Positions 1 to 7,575 are shown, numbered from the stretch's first letter. The stretch: DNA of 11,895 nt from Gammaproteobacteria bacterium (GCA_003645435.1 QNFD01000042.1:1-11895); one strand, 5' to 3'. The notes: generated by a model not told the origin, from the letters alone. Made by a program: numbers and translations.

Positions 1-444
1 ATTATCCTGTGGAAGGGGTTTTGTTCGGTACATCAGGTATTTAAGCCCGAACAAATAGAAAACTTTAGACGTGAAGTGCCCAATGGCAAAGTCATCTCGC
101 ATCCCGAGGCGAGTTTTGAAGTTTGCCAGATGTCGGATTATGTCGGTTCGACCGAATTCATCATTAACACCATTACTGATGCCGAGGCTGGTACTCAATG
201 GCTGGTAGGTACCGAACTAAACCTGGTTAATCGACTCCATCAAAACCTGGCAAAGGATAACAAGACGGTTCAGTTTATGTCGCCGATGTTGTGTATGTGC
301 TCGACTATGTTCCGTATCGATCCGCAGCACCTGGCCTGGGTGTTGGAAAATCTGGTTGAAGGCCAGGTGGTGAATCAAATTTCGGTTGCTGAAGATGTCA
401 CCGACAACGCACGTACTGCCCTGCAACGCATGTTCGAAATTTAG
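1..444 (+). CDS. nadA: Quinolinate synthase NadA, C-terminal part (5' end outside window)
   Basis: NadA condenses iminoaspartate with dihydroxyacetone phosphate to give quinolinate, the second step of de novo NAD synthesis in the cytoplasm, using a [4Fe-4S] cluster held by three cysteines. The frame is open from base 1, so 147 residues of the C-terminal part are visible and the start lies to the left. Family hallmarks are WKGFCSVH at visible residues 4-11, with cluster-ligand Cys8, then ISHPEASFEV, DYVGSTEFII, WLVGTELNLVNRL, and CMCSTMFRIDP near residues 98-108. The second cysteine of CMC (Cys100, codon 298-300) aligns with the third cluster ligand of the family. The C-terminus, ending RTALQRMFEI, is typical. 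A GTG at 76 is internal, not the start. The next gene begins 12 nt after the stop, so the two are probably co-transcribed. Family assignment is very secure. Confidence 0.95.
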   Translation: MILWKGFCSVHQVFKPEQIENFRREVPNGKVISHPEASFEVCQMSDYVGSTEFIINTITDAEAGTQWLVGTELNLVNRLHQNLAKDNKTVQFMSPMLCMCSTMFRIDPQHLAWVLENLVEGQVVNQISVAEDVTDNARTALQRMFEI

Positions 445-456
445 TCTAATCAATTT

Positions 457-1602
457 ATGGCAGACGAAGAAAACGCATATAGCTTCACAACCAAAGCCAC
501 GCGCCTTGTTAGCCTGACAAACCTTGGCCCAAAGGGTTTCCACATGCGCCGTGGCGGGCGATTAGTTAAAGTCACGCTCGCCTATGAGTCCTGGGGAAAA
601 CTTTCCGCAAAAGCGGATAACGCAATACTAATATTTACCGGCCTTTCTCCCAGTGCGCACGCAGCATCATCCGAACAGGATTTATCCCCGGGTTGGTGGG
701 AGTACATGATAGGTCCGGGTAAAGCCATAGATACAGACGTTTTTTACGTGGTATGCGTGAATTCGTTGGGCGGCTGCTATGGCAGTACTGGTCCCGGGTC
801 GATAAACCCTGCTACATCCGAGCCCTATGGGTCGCACTTTCCGAAATTGACGGTTGAAGATATCACCAGTGCCGGTCACGATTTAATGCGTGAACTCGGT
901 GTAGAGCGGCTGCATGCCGCGGTGGGCTCCTCGATGGGGGGCATGGCCTCGCTTGCCTATGCGATTATGTACCCGAAAAGTATCGACTACCTGGTCTCTA
1001 TTTCTGCAGCCACGCAGGCTTTACCCTTAACCATTGCAATACGCTCGCTACAGCGTGAAATTATTCGTGGCGACCCGGCCTGGAAAAAAGGCCATTACAA
1101 GACTGGAGAAGAGCCATTAGCCGGTATGGCGCTGGCGCGTAAACTCGGACTCATATCTTACCGTGCCGCAGATGAATGGAATTCGAAGTTCGATCGCAGC
1201 AAGCTGCCGAAGGAACGGCGCACCGGCAAGCTGTTTGAATACGAATTCGAAATAGAAAATTACCTCGAATACAACGCGCAAAAATTCATCAACAGTTTCG
1301 ATGCGAATAGTTATCAGTATTTATCACGTTCTATGGACTGGTTCGACATTGCCGAGCATGGCGGTTCGATTAACGCCGGTATGGCCAAAATAAAGGTTAG
1401 CAAAGCGCTGGTGATTGGGGTAACCACCGATATTCTTTTTCCATTAAGACAGCAGAAGGAAATCGCCGAGAGTTTAGAGGCGACCGGCACCGATGTCGAA
1501 TATGTCGAGATTGACTCGGTTAACGGGCATGATGCTTTTCTGATCGACGACGCGCATTTTTCACCGGTGGTAGCGAAGTTTCTGGCCGAGTCTCGCGGCT
1601 AA
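457..1602 (+). CDS. MetX-family O-acyltransferase, probable serine O-succinyltransferase-like
   Basis: Alpha/beta-hydrolase fold acyltransferase of the MetX family (381 aa), which activates the hydroxyl of homoserine or serine with an acyl-CoA for methionine or cysteine synthesis. The catalytic triad can be placed as Ser159 in the nucleophile elbow GSSMGG (157-162), Asp325 in TTDILFP, and His358 in NGHDAFL. The family block GCYGSTGPGSINPAT lies at 106-120. Several segments (TGLSPSAHAA, GWWEYMIGPGKAIDTD, LPLTIAIRSLQRE, YLSRSMDWFD) resemble, from memory, the xanthomonad serine O-succinyltransferase branch more than classical homoserine acetyltransferases. Substrate assignment is therefore inference; a generic annotator would write homoserine O-acetyltransferase. 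The ATG at 457 gives a normal family length, with about 30 residues before RRGG. No strong Shine-Dalgarno is visible, and it starts 12 nt after nadA, so coupled expression is likely. No cysteine synthase or other sulfur gene lies in the window. Confidence 0.88.
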   Translation: MADEENAYSFTTKATRLVSLTNLGPKGFHMRRGGRLVKVTLAYESWGKLSAKADNAILIFTGLSPSAHAASSEQDLSPGWWEYMIGPGKAIDTDVFYVVCVNSLGGCYGSTGPGSINPATSEPYGSHFPKLTVEDITSAGHDLMRELGVERLHAAVGSSMGGMASLAYAIMYPKSIDYLVSISAATQALPLTIAIRSLQREIIRGDPAWKKGHYKTGEEPLAGMALARKLGLISYRAADEWNSKFDRSKLPKERRTGKLFEYEFEIENYLEYNAQKFINSFDANSYQYLSRSMDWFDIAEHGGSINAGMAKIKVSKALVIGVTTDILFPLRQQKEIAESLEATGTDVEYVEIDSVNGHDAFLIDDAHFSPVVAKFLAESRG

Positions 1603-1609
1603 TCAAATA

Positions 1610-1666
1610 TACCCCTCTCCCCTGGGGGAGTACCCGAGGGCATAAAAGGGTTGGGGTGAGGGGGTA
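1610..1666. repeat. REP-like palindromic intergenic element
   Basis: A C-rich left arm (TACCCCTCTCCCC, 1610-1622) is nearly the reverse complement of a G-rich right arm (GGGGTGAGGGGGTA, 1653-1666). Inside the left part sits a perfect hairpin, CTCCCC-TG-GGGGAG (1617-1630). The pattern resembles the widespread family of C/G-rich palindromic repeats found between genes in many proteobacteria (inference from the motif). It lies in the 80-nt gap between two convergent genes, where it could limit read-through from both sides or stabilise 3' ends. There is no T tract, so it is not a classical Rho-independent terminator. Confidence 0.6.
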
Positions 1667-1682
1667 CAGAACACTTACAGTG

Positions 1683-2129
1683 CTATTTTATTATCTGCTC
1701 GCCCCGTGCCGCGATAAATTTCTTTGTCGCACCCTGAAAGATGCTCATCAGTGCTGCGGTGGATACACCAATCATCAACACACCATTGATCGCCTCGAGC
1801 GCGCCAAGCAGTTTATACTCATCTGACATGACGATATCACCATAACCCAGTGAGCCAAAATTTACCGCTGAGTGATAAAATGCATCGTCAAACTGCTGAA
1901 ATTCCCCCAATAGCCTGAATAATAATGCCCAAATCGCGATCTGCCCCAGGTTACCGATAACCAGCAGCAGCATCACACCGTTGATTACTAGCAGGCTGGA
2001 CCACAGTGAGGCCATATTTACCTCGTTCCGGTGTTTAAGAAAGTAACGAATGACCATTACCAACAACCCGGTTTGCAGCATTAAACACAACACCATGGTC
2101 GGCAAGCCAAGCAATAAATTAGTTAGCAT
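1683..2129 (-). CDS. Small potassium-channel-like membrane protein (Ion_trans_2 pore domain)
   Basis: A 148-residue inner-membrane protein with a canonical pore module. Hydrophobic segments lie at about 5-29 and 43-72, a pore helix begins near FYHSAVNF (84-91), the selectivity filter GSLGYGD is at 92-98, and a last membrane helix spans about 108-131. GYGD is the K+ filter signature of the two-TM channel family. No regulatory RCK/TrkA-N or nucleotide-binding domain follows; the protein ends with a short basic tail. The start ATG (2127-2129) is 18 nt after the stop of the upstream transporter gene, with a weak GGA upstream, so it appears to be the last gene of the five-gene minus-strand operon. 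The channel assignment is good; conduction and selectivity are inferred from the filter only. Confidence 0.85.
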   Translation of the reverse strand: MLTNLLLGLPTMVLCLMLQTGLLVMVIRYFLKHRNEVNMASLWSSLLVINGVMLLLVIGNLGQIAIWALLFRLLGEFQQFDDAFYHSAVNFGSLGYGDIVMSDEYKLLGALEAINGVLMIGVSTAALMSIFQGATKKFIAARGEQIIK

Positions 2130-2147
2130 AGAAATAATTCCGTATCA

Positions 2148-3212
2148 TTAATTTTGGGATACAATTTGTTTGAGGCGACGCTGTGTACGCAAATGTTCCA
2201 TAAAATACACCGCAAACCATGCATACAAGGTGACAAGGACAAAGAGTCCCATACGACTTAAAAAAGCCGCGTAAACATCATTACCCCCGGCACTATCTTC
2301 AACACCGGGGCCCAGAATAATCAGCATTGTCATTGCCACGTTAAGCCAGTAGGATGCAGGGAAGCGGGTAGCTATAAGTTGGTAGATTTTAGCGGCAAAA
2401 TACAGACAGAAAAGCAGCATCCATAAAAAGAACATCCACAAATTGGTGGAAATCCCCAGTAACACCCAAAATAACACGGCAAAAATACCACCCAGGAATG
2501 TAGAGCCAAGCAGCTCCCTGCCAGCGCTTTTGGCATCAATCACAGAGCTTTGCTGGCTCAGTAAAACGGCTTTCATGACGATGGCCATGTAAGCGGCCGG
2601 GTTGGTCAATACCAGCCAATACACGGGTAGTACAATCGCTGTACTGCGCAGTGCAATCCAGTTGGATTGGTCTGGCGTGCTGGTCTCGGCAGGTTTTTTC
2701 GACGCGGGAGAGGGGTCCTCGGGAAACCAGGGGTAAATCATCCAGTGGCAGAAAACAGCGACAACGATTGCCAATGCCAGACTCTGTATAACCATTGTAG
2801 CGAGATCAAAACTGACCGTGCCAGCAGCGGAAATCAGGGTAAATCCGATGGTCAGAAAGGTGCCAAACAATGCCTTGCCCATATTTACAGTCAGGTAGGA
2901 ACTAAAGTACAGGCCAAGCGCTACCAGCAATAGTGCGCTGAATTGATAATGCAGCAGCAACGGGATCAGCAAGAGTCCCAGCCCCAGCGATATCAGTATC
3001 ACCAACACCAGTCCAAACAGGCTTTTGATGCCCATCGGTGGCCCCGGGGTAGCGGCAAACATGAAAGCAAACAGCGGTGCTAGAAAGGGTAACGGCAATT
3101 GTATGGCATAAGCGATTGCCAGGGTTAGAGCCGGAACCGTGCCTAAACGAAAAACTCGCCTCGTCTGGATATGCACTTCAATTAAGTCCGTAACATGGCT
3201 GTAGACCCGCAT
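2148..3212 (-). CDS. DUF2955/FUSC-like inner-membrane efflux transporter
   Basis: A 354-residue polytopic membrane protein with about ten hydrophobic segments in two halves, split by a hydrophilic loop rich in Pro, Ser and Lys at about 162-185. The first half carries PLPFLAPLFAFMFA (40-53), and the second carries a matching stretch around RSTAIVLPVYWLVLTNPAAY (189-208). This organisation is that of the fusaric-acid-resistance/AaeB-like superfamily, and best recalled as the DUF2955 family, which commonly sits beside HlyD adaptors. The likely job is to move an amphipathic or aromatic-acid-like substrate out of the inner membrane with the adaptor and outer-membrane channel encoded just upstream; the substrate is unknown. 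ATG at 3210-3212 is the first start after an in-frame stop (3270-3272) and has no clear ribosome site. The 71-nt gap from the adaptor gene is the largest gap within the operon. Confidence 0.78.
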   Translation of the reverse strand: MRVYSHVTDLIEVHIQTRRVFRLGTVPALTLAIAYAIQLPLPFLAPLFAFMFAATPGPPMGIKSLFGLVLVILISLGLGLLLIPLLLHYQFSALLLVALGLYFSSYLTVNMGKALFGTFLTIGFTLISAAGTVSFDLATMVIQSLALAIVVAVFCHWMIYPWFPEDPSPASKKPAETSTPDQSNWIALRSTAIVLPVYWLVLTNPAAYMAIVMKAVLLSQQSSVIDAKSAGRELLGSTFLGGIFAVLFWVLLGISTNLWMFFLWMLLFCLYFAAKIYQLIATRFPASYWLNVAMTMLIILGPGVEDSAGGNDVYAAFLSRMGLFVLVTLYAWFAVYFMEHLRTQRRLKQIVSQN

Positions 3213-3283
3213 AAGGGGCCAGGGTCTGGATCCCGCCCGGGAAACAAACTGTGATTCCGATAACGGTCTCTATCGCGAATACC

Positions 3284-4438
3284 TCAATAGGCATAAGACA
3301 ACCAGCTCATCGCACGTATATACCATTTGCCTATAGTTTTGAGTAGCTTTGCTTCTTCGGTATAGACCATCACCTCTACCTGGCCACCAATGCGCACATG
3401 GCCTCGAAGTTGTTCACGTTGGTCCTCATCAAGTTTAATTATCACCGGGTAGCGTTGCGACTGACGCAACCAGTCCCGGTTGTTTTCGATCGTCGGCAGA
3501 GTTCCCGCAGGAGGAGGCTGCCCGGCGGCGACCCCCAGGCCAATACTGCTGATCTTGCCGCTAAAAACCTTGCCCGGTAGTGCATCGACCACAAGATCTA
3601 CTGGAGTTCCGACCCGCATGTGCCCCAGGTTATTTTCAGTAAATTCTGCCCTTATCCAGAAATCCTGGATGGCGATCAGGGTCAGTACCGGGCTGCCGGC
3701 GCCTGCATAATGACCCACATCTGCGCGTAAATCTGTAACAATCCCGTGTGCGGAGGCTCTAACCAAGGTGTTTTCAAGGTCAAGTGTGGCCTTGTCAACC
3801 GCACTGAGCGCCGATTTCAGCTTGGCATTATCCTCGCCCTCACCGCCTTTCTGCTCGATTGCACGCTGAATTTCAGCTTTGGCTGCCTGTACTTTTGCGC
3901 GGGCCTGCGCCAGGGTCGAACGCGACGTTTCCAGGCGCCGTACGGATATAGAGCCCGCATCTTCCTTGTAGAGTCGCTCCTGGCGTCTTGCATCCTGTTC
4001 GGCCTTGGTTTCATTGGCCTTTGCAGCGAGCAGGTTCGCTTTTGCCGATTCCACCCCTGCTGTGCCGGCGCCAATCTGACTTATCGTATTTTGCAGATCG
4101 GACTCGGCCCGTTTCATGGCAATTTCATATTGAGAACGATCGATCTCGAACAAGGGCTGGTCTACCGTGACCATCTCGTCGTTCTTGACCCACACCCGGG
4201 TAACCACGCCTCCGACCTTGGGCGCTACTCCGATTACAAAGCCCTGTACACGCGCCTGTTGAGTGTAGGGAGTGAATCTGTCGGCGGCCAGATACCAGGC
4301 CAGGCTTAGAATAATCACCAGCATAATGCCGGCGCTTCCTTTCTTCACGGAAGCTGGCGCCGTATTTTCCTCTGCCTTTACTTCTTCCTCTACTGGCTGT
4401 TTCTCGTCGGCAGCGGGTTCCTGTTCATTTTCACTCAT
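3284..4438 (-). CDS. HlyD/EmrA-family periplasmic adaptor (membrane fusion protein)
   Basis: A 384-residue membrane fusion protein that would bridge an inner-membrane transporter and an outer-membrane channel. It has an N-terminal cytoplasmic tail of about 34 residues rich in Glu, Ala and Lys, one membrane anchor at about 36-52, and the first lipoyl half-motif at about 65-100 (VIGVAPKVGGVVTRV). A long Ala/Glu/Lys/Arg-rich coiled-coil hairpin follows at about 101-226, then the second lipoyl half (SAHGIVTDLRADVGHYAGAG) and a beta-barrel containing IQDFWIRAEFTENNLGHMRVG. The late motif RQSQRYPVIIKLD is typical of EmrA/AaeA-type adaptors. Its ATG overlaps the end of the outer-membrane gene by 8 nt (ATGAGTGA), and AGGAG (4449-4453) lies 10 nt upstream, so translation is probably coupled. 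Family is certain; the partner is inferred from gene order. Confidence 0.93.
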   Translation of the reverse strand: MSENEQEPAADEKQPVEEEVKAEENTAPASVKKGSAGIMLVIILSLAWYLAADRFTPYTQQARVQGFVIGVAPKVGGVVTRVWVKNDEMVTVDQPLFEIDRSQYEIAMKRAESDLQNTISQIGAGTAGVESAKANLLAAKANETKAEQDARRQERLYKEDAGSISVRRLETSRSTLAQARAKVQAAKAEIQRAIEQKGGEGEDNAKLKSALSAVDKATLDLENTLVRASAHGIVTDLRADVGHYAGAGSPVLTLIAIQDFWIRAEFTENNLGHMRVGTPVDLVVDALPGKVFSGKISSIGLGVAAGQPPPAGTLPTIENNRDWLRQSQRYPVIIKLDEDQREQLRGHVRIGGQVEVMVYTEEAKLLKTIGKWYIRAMSWLSYAY

Positions 4439-6005
4439 GTTGTGAAGTCTCCTGGGCTGGTACTGAATTATCCTCGGTTTCAGATATTGGCGTTGTCAAT
4501 AGATCTCCCCAGTCGGTGCGGTCCTGCATGGTTTTTGTCACGTCCCCGGGAACAAGTTGTTCAAATGGGGTTTCAGTCCATCCTCCTCCCAGGCCCTTGT
4601 ACAGACCGATAAATGAGCTGATATGATTTCCCTCGATCAGTAGCTGACGATCGGCCTGTAGAAACATGGCGCGCTGTGCATCCAGCACACGCTGAAAACC
4701 TTCATAGCCTTCACGATATCTTGTGTTGGCTATTTCGAGGGCGCGTTCCGATGCCTCAACGGCCTTATCAATCAATACCTGTTGTTCAGCGGTTTTCTGT
4801 ATGCTGTAGGCCGCATCATCGACTTCCCTGGCAGCCTGCAACACCGAATCCTGATAGGATTCAATCAGTTGTTGCAATCGCGCATCCTGAACCCTGATAT
4901 TGTTTTCGATACTACCATGGTCGAAGATGTTCCAGCGCAGGGCCGGACCGACAATTAAACCACTACTATCCGAACTTCCACTCAAGCTATTGCCGGTCAA
5001 GCCGATACTTCCCAGTAGTGAAATGGCCGGATAGTAATCAGCCTCGGCAATACCGATCTGGGCAGACTGGGTCGCTATCTGCCATGCGGCTGCACGTATG
5101 TCGGGACGACGATTGAGTAAATTCGCGGGAATATCCTGGATGCTGTCAGTCGAAATAACAGGTAGTTTGTATTCAGGAACATCGAGTTCGGGTATGTCAC
5201 CGGGAGGACGACCCAGCAGAGCCGCCAGTGAGTTACGGGTCTTGAGCAGGGTAATCTCCAGATCGGGAATACCCGACAGGGTTGCCAGGTATTGCGTTTT
5301 TGCCTGCTGCAGATCCAGTTCTGATTGCTGGCCATTTTTGAACAGGGTCTGAGTAATTTCAAAACTACGTTTTTGAATTTCTGCATTCTTTCGCGCTATC
5401 GCAATACGATTTTCAGTAATTCGATAGGCATAATACACATCGGTAACCTGCGCGCTGATGAGTACCTGCACATCCTGTTGATTGGCGATAGAGGCAAAAA
5501 AGGTTGCACCGGCGGATTCTATACCGCGTTGGAAGCGGCCCCAGAAATCAATTTCCCAGCCTATATTGAAACCGAGGTTATAATTGCCGAAACTCTGACC
5601 ACTTGCCGGTGCGTCTCCGCCATGAAACTGGTTATTCACATAGTTAATCGAGCCGCCGACCTGCTGTGATTGTGGATAAAGTTGGCTACCGGCAATACCC
5701 AGCAAGGCCCGGCTCTCAAAGATGCGTAATCCGGCAATACGCAGTTGCAGGTTTTCCTGCCTGGCCACGGCGATGAGTCGATTCAGGGCCGGGTCATTGA
5801 ATAATACCCACCAGAATTGCAAATCATTCTGTTCTTCGGCGGGCGCATCGAGCCTTGCCCCGTATGCGGAGGGTTGCCAGCTTTCCAGCCAGGCCACATC
5901 GGGTTCCTCGTAGTCGGGTCCGAGGGTGGTGCAGGCGGCCAGCGTCAGAAAGCCGCCGGCCAGCGCCAGGCGCAGCAATAGTTCACTGGAAAATCTATCC
6001 AGCAC
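4431..6005 (-). CDS. NodT-family outer-membrane efflux lipoprotein (TolC-like)
   Basis: A 524-residue outer-membrane factor forming the exit duct of a tripartite efflux pump. A lipoprotein signal peptide ends in the lipobox LAAC with acylated Cys25; the +2 residue is Thr, consistent with outer-membrane sorting rather than inner-membrane retention. The mature protein begins TTLGPDYEEPDV, the classical NodT/OprM opening. Two outer-membrane-efflux repeats follow at about 70-255 and 285-470, the first beginning FWWVLFNDPALNRLI. A hydrophilic tail of about 50 residues after GLYKGLGGGW is longer than minimal. The start is GTG (6003-6005), five nt after the upstream permease stop, with no good Shine-Dalgarno. 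Initiation therefore probably relies on coupling; no ATG nearby would keep the full signal peptide. The next gene overlaps its 3' end by 8 nt. Confidence 0.93.
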   Translation of the reverse strand: MLDRFSSELLLRLALAGGFLTLAACTTLGPDYEEPDVAWLESWQPSAYGARLDAPAEEQNDLQFWWVLFNDPALNRLIAVARQENLQLRIAGLRIFESRALLGIAGSQLYPQSQQVGGSINYVNNQFHGGDAPASGQSFGNYNLGFNIGWEIDFWGRFQRGIESAGATFFASIANQQDVQVLISAQVTDVYYAYRITENRIAIARKNAEIQKRSFEITQTLFKNGQQSELDLQQAKTQYLATLSGIPDLEITLLKTRNSLAALLGRPPGDIPELDVPEYKLPVISTDSIQDIPANLLNRRPDIRAAAWQIATQSAQIGIAEADYYPAISLLGSIGLTGNSLSGSSDSSGLIVGPALRWNIFDHGSIENNIRVQDARLQQLIESYQDSVLQAAREVDDAAYSIQKTAEQQVLIDKAVEASERALEIANTRYREGYEGFQRVLDAQRAMFLQADRQLLIEGNHISSFIGLYKGLGGGWTETPFEQLVPGDVTKTMQDRTDWGDLLTTPISETEDNSVPAQETSQHE

Positions 6006-6010
6006 GTTGT

Positions 6011-7150
6011 TTATTCGCTGGCTGATACCACATCGTTGGGGTCGTTGGTGTCCTCAGGCAACTTATCACTATCACCTGTATCTCCGGCATCAACCCAGTC
6101 CATGAAGATCACATAGCCAAGAGCCAGCAGCACCGCGCCGACGAACAGCCCGATCAGCCCCGCGGCAACCATGCCGCCGAGAGCGCCCAGCAAAATCACC
6201 GGCATGGGCGCATCCACGCCACGACCGAGCAGGAGTGGTTTGAGTACATTGTCCGCTAACCCGGCAACTAGTAAATAGATGGTGAAAATTGTATTGCTCA
6301 GGTTGGAGTCACCGCTCCACCAGAGATAGGCGATTACCGGTATCGTAATCAGGGTTGCTGGTATCTGGGCAATGCCCAATACGAGCACGACAATTGCCAA
6401 CAGGCCGGCCGCTGGAATATCAGCCCAGGCAAAGCCTACCCCTAGTATCAGGGCCTGAATAAAGGCGACACCAAGCACCCCCATGGAGACGGAACGGATA
6501 GTGGCGGTAGATAGCTTGTGCAGTCGATCTCCATGTTTCTGCCCTGACAGGCGATGAGTGATTTTCAACATGGTGTCGCTGCCGGATTGACCGAAAGCCA
6601 TCATGACGCCGGAAATGATGAGCGCAAACAGGAACTGGAAAATGCCGCCGGCAACACCGGCAACAAAGCTCAAAACGGCTTCGGAGAAATTTCCTAACTG
6701 CGGCTGCATTTTTTCCAGCAAAGCCGGCAAATCATTCGCCGCCATGGTCCAGACCGCATGAAGTTTTTTTCCGACCACCGGCCATTCGGCAACCGAGGCG
6801 GCTGGTGCTGAAATGCTAAGCGTATTGTTTTCGAAAGCGCTATGAGTTTCACGCGCAAAATCCGCAGTAGAGCCACCGAGCATAACGGTGGGTATACCTA
6901 TCAAAAAAATTCCAGACAGCACTAGCAAAGTAGCGGCACGACCTTGCTTACCCCCAAGTTTATTTGCGATCTTCTGGTGCAGTGGGTACAGGGTAACTGC
7001 AAGAATCAGGGCCCACATCATCAAGCCCATGAATGGGCTAAAGATTTTCACGCTCATCGCTACCAGGAAGGCGATAAGGCCGAGACGAATCATAATTTCC
7101 GTCAGGTCCTGTGACAGGTATTTCCGAATGAGTTCATTATCCGCTTGCAT
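6011..7150 (-). CDS. AI-2E/PerM-family permease, first gene of the efflux operon
   Basis: A polytopic inner-membrane protein (379 aa from the chosen start) of the AI-2E transporter family. Members have been linked to autoinducer-2 export, Na+/H+ antiport and other transport, so the substrate cannot be inferred. Hydrophobic segments lie near residues 20-53, 73-92, 157-187, 220-243, 246-277, 286-300 and 315-350. The family motif DNVLKPLLLG (about 300-309) is followed by MPVILLGALGG and GLIGLFVGAVLL, where the usual GP of the last helix is GA. A C-terminal tail of about 25 residues is rich in Asp and Glu. An ATG at 7163-7165 would add five residues, but AGGAG lies five nt before the ATG at 7148-7150, so the shorter form is preferred. 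It ends five nt before the outer-membrane factor gene, making it the likely operon head. Confidence 0.88.
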   Translation of the reverse strand: MQADNELIRKYLSQDLTEIMIRLGLIAFLVAMSVKIFSPFMGLMMWALILAVTLYPLHQKIANKLGGKQGRAATLLVLSGIFLIGIPTVMLGGSTADFARETHSAFENNTLSISAPAASVAEWPVVGKKLHAVWTMAANDLPALLEKMQPQLGNFSEAVLSFVAGVAGGIFQFLFALIISGVMMAFGQSGSDTMLKITHRLSGQKHGDRLHKLSTATIRSVSMGVLGVAFIQALILGVGFAWADIPAAGLLAIVVLVLGIAQIPATLITIPVIAYLWWSGDSNLSNTIFTIYLLVAGLADNVLKPLLLGRGVDAPMPVILLGALGGMVAAGLIGLFVGAVLLALGYVIFMDWVDAGDTGDSDKLPEDTNDPNDVVSASE

Positions 7151-7155
7151 GGGGG

Positions 7156-7160
7156 CTCCT
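7156..7160 (-). promoter_or_regulatory. Ribosome binding site deciding the AI-2E permease start
   Basis: Read on the minus strand this is AGGAG followed by five C residues and ATG (7148-7150). The upstream in-frame ATG at 7163-7165 overlaps this region and has no comparable site in front of it. This supports the shorter protein beginning MQADNELIRK. Confidence 0.65.
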
Positions 7161-7190
7161 CGCATGATTATCGAATTAGTTTTTTGTGCT

Positions 7191-7244
7191 AACCCGAAAC
7201 TTACGCCTACGGGTTCCGGACCTTCTGGCGGTGAATCAGACCGC
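7191..7244. repeat. Two short inverted repeats between fdxA and the efflux operon
   Basis: AACCCG (7191-7196) pairs with CGGGTT (7210-7215) around a 13-nt loop. GCGGT (7228-7232) pairs with ACCGC (7240-7244) around a 7-nt loop. They lie just past the fdxA stop on the transcribed minus strand. Neither is followed by a T run in that direction, so they may be 3' stabilising hairpins, weak terminators or chance. No convincing promoter for the downstream operon is visible here; a GATAAT hexamer near 7170 lacks a matching -35. Confidence 0.3.
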
Positions 7245-7251
7245 TGTTAGT

Positions 7252-7575
7252 CTATCTTTCCAGGTATTGCAGCTTATCCAGTACGCCTTCCCATTCCTCG
7301 GCGTCGTCCGGCGGTGGTCTGCTGGCCGTGATGACAGGCCAGGACTGTGATAATTCCTCATTTAATTCAAGAAATTGCTCCTGACCTGGCGGTATGTCAT
7401 CTTCAGAAACTATCGCCTCGATCGGGCACTCGGGTTCGCACAGGGTGCAATCGATACACTCGTCCGGATCGATTACGAGGAAGTTAGGCCCTTCGTGAAA
7501 ACAGTCGACCGGACAAACATCGACACAATCCATGTATTTGCATTTGATGCAATTTTCGAGAACCACAAATGTCAT
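7252..7575 (-). CDS. fdxA: Seven-iron ferredoxin FdxA ([3Fe-4S][4Fe-4S])
   Basis: A 107-residue soluble electron carrier very similar to Azotobacter ferredoxin I (106 aa). The N-terminal half carries [17 protein letters not shown] and [13 protein letters not shown]. By analogy with ferredoxin I, Cys9, Cys17 and Cys50 bind the 3Fe-4S cluster, and Cys21, Cys40, Cys43 and Cys46 bind the 4Fe-4S cluster, with Cys25 as the free cysteine next to it. The acidic C-terminal half ends [13 protein letters not shown], as in this family. ATG (7573-7575) has AGAGG seven nt upstream. It lies about 150 nt downstream of mutS in the same direction, an order common in gammaproteobacteria. Redox partners are not in the window. 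Confidence 0.96.
   Translation of the reverse strand: MTFVVLENCIKCKYMDCVDVCPVDCFHEGPNFLVIDPDECIDCTLCEPECPIEAIVSEDDIPPGQEQFLELNEELSQSWPVITASRPPPDDAEEWEGVLDKLQYLER

Noticed and set aside
76..78. GTG as the start of the first plus-strand gene
   Set aside because: The frame continues open to base 1 and encodes conserved NadA sequence, including the WKGFCSVH cluster-ligand motif.
217..543. 108-codon minus-strand frame across the nadA end and acyltransferase start
   Set aside because: It is antisense to two well-supported genes and has no family resemblance.
3746..4309. 187-codon open frame on the plus strand
   Set aside because: It lies entirely antisense to the HlyD adaptor coiled-coil region, has no recognisable domain, and matches what GC skew in the coding strand would produce.
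6011..7150. Interpreting the AI-2E proteins as part of an AI-2 quorum-sensing system
   Set aside because: The family name is historical and many members transport other substrates. No luxS, lsr or sensor gene is in the window.
7151..7190. GATAAT as the -10 box of the efflux operon promoter
   Set aside because: No acceptable -35 lies at 16-18 nt, and the implied transcription start would fall on the ribosome binding site.
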